Shown here piece by piece: positions 6,771 to 9,061 of a DNA stretch of 9,061 nt. Position numbers and translations under genes: made by a program. Positions within the stretch are counted from its first letter, which is position 1; every line of letters begins with the position of its first letter. This DNA is from Pseudomonadota bacterium. Lineage in GTDB: Bacteria; Pseudomonadota; Alphaproteobacteria; Rhodobacterales; Rhodobacteraceae. The notes beneath the pieces were generated by a model. That model was not told the origin of the DNA and did no database searches. It was given only the letters and a program-made list of their open reading frames with translations. The stretch covers positions 1 to 9,061 of the forward strand of contig JAQBUS010000027.1 of NCBI GenBank assembly GCA_027623875.1, written 5' to 3'.

Positions 6771-6791
6771 ACTGGTAGCTTGGGCACCAGT
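6771..6791 (+). promoter_or_regulatory. Hairpin in the predicted leader of the arginase-fold gene
   Basis: ACTGGT (6771-6776) and ACCAGT (6786-6791) pair around a nine-base loop. CCAGTG (6787-6792) can also pair with CACTGG (6835-6840) next to the ribosome site GGAG (6839-6842), so two mutually exclusive pairings exist. I see no match to a known riboswitch consensus. Confidence 0.35.
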
Positions 6792-6852
6792 GTTCTAGGA
6801 TTTTACCAAACTAAAATGGTTTAATATCTAACGCCACTGGAGAGCCACACAA

Positions 6853-7797
6853 ATGTCACAAATCAAAGATGATCTCTTTCATACTCCGCAGACATTTATG
6901 GGAATTCCTTATAAAACAGAAGCGATGGTGTCATCTGTTGTGATCTTGGGATGTCCATTCGACTGTGGAACACATCCGTTTCGAGTGGGGTCTCGTCAAG
7001 GTCCCCATGCTATCCGTGAGCAATCTAGTTTGGTGCGACCCTTCCAGTCTGAACTTGCGGATTGCAATATTCTCGAAGAGCTTAAGGTAATAGACGCTGG
7101 TGACATACGGTTGGTTCCTTCGCGAATTGATGATTCATTTAAATTAATAGAAGATGCTGCTTACCGTTTGGCTGAGAATGGAGCTGTTCCCATTGGATTT
7201 GGTGGAGACGGAAGCGTATCCTTGCCTTTAATCCGCGCTGCGTCTCGGTTGCACTCTGGCTTGGCGGTGCTTCATTTTGACAGTCATACAGATGCCTATG
7301 AGGTTGATCCTGTTCATAAGTATGATGCTGCAACGCAATTCTCCCATGCTGCGTTAGAGCAGAGAGTTAGTGTCAACAATTCCTATCATATTGGGTTGAG
7401 AGGATCGACAAGTTTTCAAGGTGTTTACAACCATACTCGGGAACTCGGTTATTCGTTAATCACTATGCGTGATTTTCTTAAAAGAGGTCAGGATGATGTG
7501 ATGCAAGAGCTGCATAACAAACTTGGTCGACGTCCAGTTTACTTGTCTTGGGATATGGATGTTTTTGACCCCTCTTGCGCTCCTGGGGTTTGCACCCCGG
7601 AATGGGGAGGTTTCTCGTCACGCGAGGGAATTGAGGTAGTCCGGGGTCTTACAGGCCTTAATATAGTTGCTGCAGATATCAATACTGTCAGCCCACCACA
7701 TGACGTAAATGGAATGACAGCTTTTTTAGCAGCTTCACTGACTTATGAGATTCTATTGCTTTTGTGGCGTACCCGCCAGATGGATCAATCTAGATAA
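6853..7797 (+). CDS. Arginase/agmatinase-fold protein with altered active site
   Basis: A 314-residue ureohydrolase-superfamily protein, normal length for agmatinases, which hydrolyse guanidino compounds to urea with two manganese ions. Clear family segments are FRVGSRQGPHAIREQS (43-58), HFDSHTD (141-147, metal ligands D143, H145, D147), HIGLRGS (179-185), WDMDVFDPSCAPG (233-245, ligands D234, D236) and SPPHD (280-284). Three usually conserved residues differ: GGDGS (117-121) has G120 where the first metal-binding His is expected; YDAAT (157-161) has A159 for the active-site His of SHGT; and DINTVSPP has T278 for the guanidinium-binding Glu. The reading frame is intact and otherwise well conserved, so it is not an obvious pseudogene. 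ATG 6853 is preceded by GGAG ten bases upstream. It converges with the MFS gene, with one base between the stops. An amidinohydrolase with other specificity, or a one-metal hydrolase, are alternatives. Confidence 0.88.
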   Translation: MSQIKDDLFHTPQTFMGIPYKTEAMVSSVVILGCPFDCGTHPFRVGSRQGPHAIREQSSLVRPFQSELADCNILEELKVIDAGDIRLVPSRIDDSFKLIEDAAYRLAENGAVPIGFGGDGSVSLPLIRAASRLHSGLAVLHFDSHTDAYEVDPVHKYDAATQFSHAALEQRVSVNNSYHIGLRGSTSFQGVYNHTRELGYSLITMRDFLKRGQDDVMQELHNKLGRRPVYLSWDMDVFDPSCAPGVCTPEWGGFSSREGIEVVRGLTGLNIVAADINTVSPPHDVNGMTAFLAASLTYEILLLLWRTRQMDQSR

Positions 7798-7798
7798 G

Positions 7799-8959
7799 CT
7801 ATAGTTTATTCTTTCTTATTTCTCGCCATGAGGATGAGTTTATTAGCCAAATAAAGCTTAACGCAAAACCAATAGATAGAGAGGTATGTATTAGCATTGG
7901 TGAAGCTATAATTAATAAAAACCCCGTCCCAAAAGGCCCTACAGCTGCTCCGATATCTCGCCAGGTTTGATTTCTTGCAAGGTTTTCAAGAGCGCTGCCT
8001 TCCTTTAATAAAGAAACAGCAGTCGGAAAAAGTGTACCCAAAGCACCGCGAGCAACAATAATAAAAACCGAGCCAATAATTAACCAACCATAGCCAACAA
8101 AAAAAAGTCCACATATTGCAAGAATTGATGCAAAGATTAAAGGCTTTTGAACTCCAAATGTATCAGATATTATACCAGCGAGTGGGGCAGTCATCATTTC
8201 CATTAATCTCCTGCCAGTTAGAACAAGGCCGCCTAGAATTATAGCGGTTTCAGGAGTGACATGATTAAGCCACATCAAAGAAATTGTTACCGTAAATATA
8301 CCATCGATTGCTAGGCCCATCAAAAAAATCAAAAAATCAAAACTATTTGGTTGAGAAAAAACATTAGTCTTTTTCTTTCTTTTTGCCGAAGGCGGTTTTC
8401 TAGAAGGGTTTTTAAGGGCAAAAGCAAATGGAAGGCAAAGTAACGATGCGTATGCTAAATAAGAGAAAACATTTTTTGGACCGACTTGACCTGCTAACCA
8501 TGTTCCAAAAGTGAGAGCTACTAGCGGACCAATTTGTTCCACTGCTCGACTAAATCCAATGCGTATACCAGCTTTGCTTCGATCTTCGACAGCATAGGCT
8601 AATGTGACTAATAAAAGCCCAGCGTAAGATAACCCCCACAGGATACGAGCTAACGCAAGAGGTATTGGGCCGCTAAATAAGCTATATCCGAAAGTTGATA
8701 ATATGGCTGTGATTGCAGAAATTATGCATAAGTTTTTTAGTCCGATCTGCTCGCCTAAAAGTGCTATCCAGCCATAAGTGAAAGTACGTATAACTCGGTT
8801 GACTGCTAGCAGAATGCCAACCCATATCATACTCACCCCAAATAAATGATCATTAACTGGTAAAACAACATATAGTAGTGCATCACCGAGAAGTGAGATC
8901 GATAAAACCCCTGAGGACAGCCAAAGATTTCTCCAACTCGGGAGGAATAAAATTCTCAT
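7799..8959 (-). CDS. MFS family transporter
   Basis: A 386-residue inner-membrane protein with about twelve hydrophobic segments in two halves. The halves are joined by a strongly basic cytoplasmic linker at 183-197 (KNPSRKPPSAKRKKK), as in major facilitator superfamily carriers. The loop after the second membrane segment (GEQIGLKN) is a weak version of motif A, and its counterpart in the second half is SDTFGVQKP near 275. The style is that of drug or metabolite efflux permeases, but direction and substrate cannot be read from sequence. ATG 8959 has AAGGAT three bases upstream, a good but close ribosome site. An insertion sequence end lies 36 bp upstream of the start, so the native promoter may have been displaced. 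Its stop is one base from that of the arginase-fold gene. Confidence 0.88.
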   Translation of the reverse strand: MRILFLPSWRNLWLSSGVLSISLLGDALLYVVLPVNDHLFGVSMIWVGILLAVNRVIRTFTYGWIALLGEQIGLKNLCIISAITAILSTFGYSLFSGPIPLALARILWGLSYAGLLLVTLAYAVEDRSKAGIRIGFSRAVEQIGPLVALTFGTWLAGQVGPKNVFSYLAYASLLCLPFAFALKNPSRKPPSAKRKKKTNVFSQPNSFDFLIFLMGLAIDGIFTVTISLMWLNHVTPETAIILGGLVLTGRRLMEMMTAPLAGIISDTFGVQKPLIFASILAICGLFFVGYGWLIIGSVFIIVARGALGTLFPTAVSLLKEGSALENLARNQTWRDIGAAVGPFGTGFLLIIASPMLIHTSLSIGFALSFIWLINSSSWREIRKNKL

Positions 8960-8995
8960 ATAATCCTTTTTATTAGTTGAGTGATATTATTTTTT

Positions 8996-9061
8996 GGGGC
9001 TGTCCTAGATAACCAACATTGAGGTTATTATGGGACACATGAGAAAGAGTCGTTTAAGTCA
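8996..9061 (+). mobile_element. Left end of an insertion sequence, probably IS1595 family (IS1016 type), partial
   Basis: The sequence from GGGGCTGTCC onwards looks like a terminal inverted repeat, followed 34 bases later by a transposase start. If the boundary is right, the eight bases before it (8988-8995, TATTTTTT) would be the target duplication. The other end is outside the window, so neither the inverted repeat nor the duplication can be confirmed here. Confidence 0.6.
9030..9061 (+). CDS. Transposase N-terminus, partial (IS1595-like)
   Basis: Only ten whole residues are visible, MGHMRKSRLS, before the window ends. MRKSRLS is how I recall IS1016-type IS1595 transposases beginning; some IS3-family OrfA proteins start similarly (MRKSRF), so that family is the alternative. 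GAGG at 9021-9024, five bases before ATG 9030, favours that start over the in-frame ATG at 9039. Confidence 0.55.
   Translation, partial: MGHMRKSRLS

Larger units (their letters stand above)
6497..6852. other. 356-bp intergenic region between the Sel1 gene and the arginase-fold gene
   Basis: A divergent, AT-rich region with no convincing small gene on either strand. It holds GTTAAT/ATTAAC arms at 6601-6606 and 6630-6635, a TAGGAG/CTCCTA hairpin (6646-6664), a consensus -10 hexamer (6742-6747) and an ACTGGT/ACCAGT hairpin (6771-6791). The last two are listed separately. Confidence 0.6.

Noticed and set aside
6600..6852. A guanidine riboswitch ahead of the arginase-fold gene
   Set aside because: I looked for the ykkC-type conserved segments and paired ACGR-loop hairpins and did not find them; ACTGGT alone is not enough.
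7139..7333. Minus-strand frame inside the arginase-fold gene
   Set aside because: Low-complexity His/Gln-rich translation antisense to a conserved domain.
6853..7797. Firm naming of this gene as agmatinase (speB)
   Set aside because: Key catalytic residues differ, so the fold is clear but the activity is not.
8996..9001. GGGGCT as a third copy of the shared promoter box
   Set aside because: The flanks do not match (T run instead of AAA), and the bases are better explained as the terminal repeat of the insertion sequence.

Overview
This window looks like part of a low-GC proteobacterial chromosome, probably a marine or other aquatic gammaproteobacterium. That is a judgement from protein style, base composition and gene mix; there is no rRNA or other marker to confirm it. 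It reads as an accessory metabolic region dominated by oxygenases, with short divergently or convergently arranged transcription units and no recognisable regulator gene inside the window.

Layout from left to right. (1) 1-559, minus: the N-terminal half of a Rieske oxygenase alpha subunit, cut by the window edge. (2) 822-2009, plus: a fold-type I PLP aminotransferase, divergent from the Rieske gene across a 262-bp regulatory region. (3) 2133-3203 and 3303-3632, both minus: an NTF2/SnoaL-like small protein followed by a membrane di-iron hydroxylase of the sterol desaturase/fatty acid hydroxylase superfamily, probably one operon. (4) 3821-5710, plus: a full-length FAD aromatic hydroxylase that resembles 3-hydroxybenzoate 4-hydroxylase (MobA), divergent from the NTF2-like gene. 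(5) 5939-6496, minus: an exported Sel1-repeat protein. (6) 6853-7797, plus: an arginase/agmatinase-fold protein. (7) 7799-8959, minus: an MFS transporter convergent with it. (8) 8996 to the end: the left end of an insertion sequence, probably IS1595 family.

How the genes could work together (inference): three different oxygenase chemistries (Rieske, membrane di-iron, flavin), an aminotransferase, an amidinohydrolase-fold enzyme and a transporter fit a catabolic or small-molecule tailoring locus. No single known pathway explains all of them. Two divergent promoter regions about 3 kb apart share a long AT-rich box around AAAGGGGCT, which suggests common regulation of the Rieske/aminotransferase pair and the NTF2-like/FAD-hydroxylase pair.

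The most unusual item is the arginase-fold protein. It keeps the DxHxD and DxD metal motifs, but the usual GGDHS is GGDGS, the usual SHGT is DAAT, and the guanidinium-binding Glu of the VEVSPP motif is Thr. It may therefore not be a normal agmatinase.
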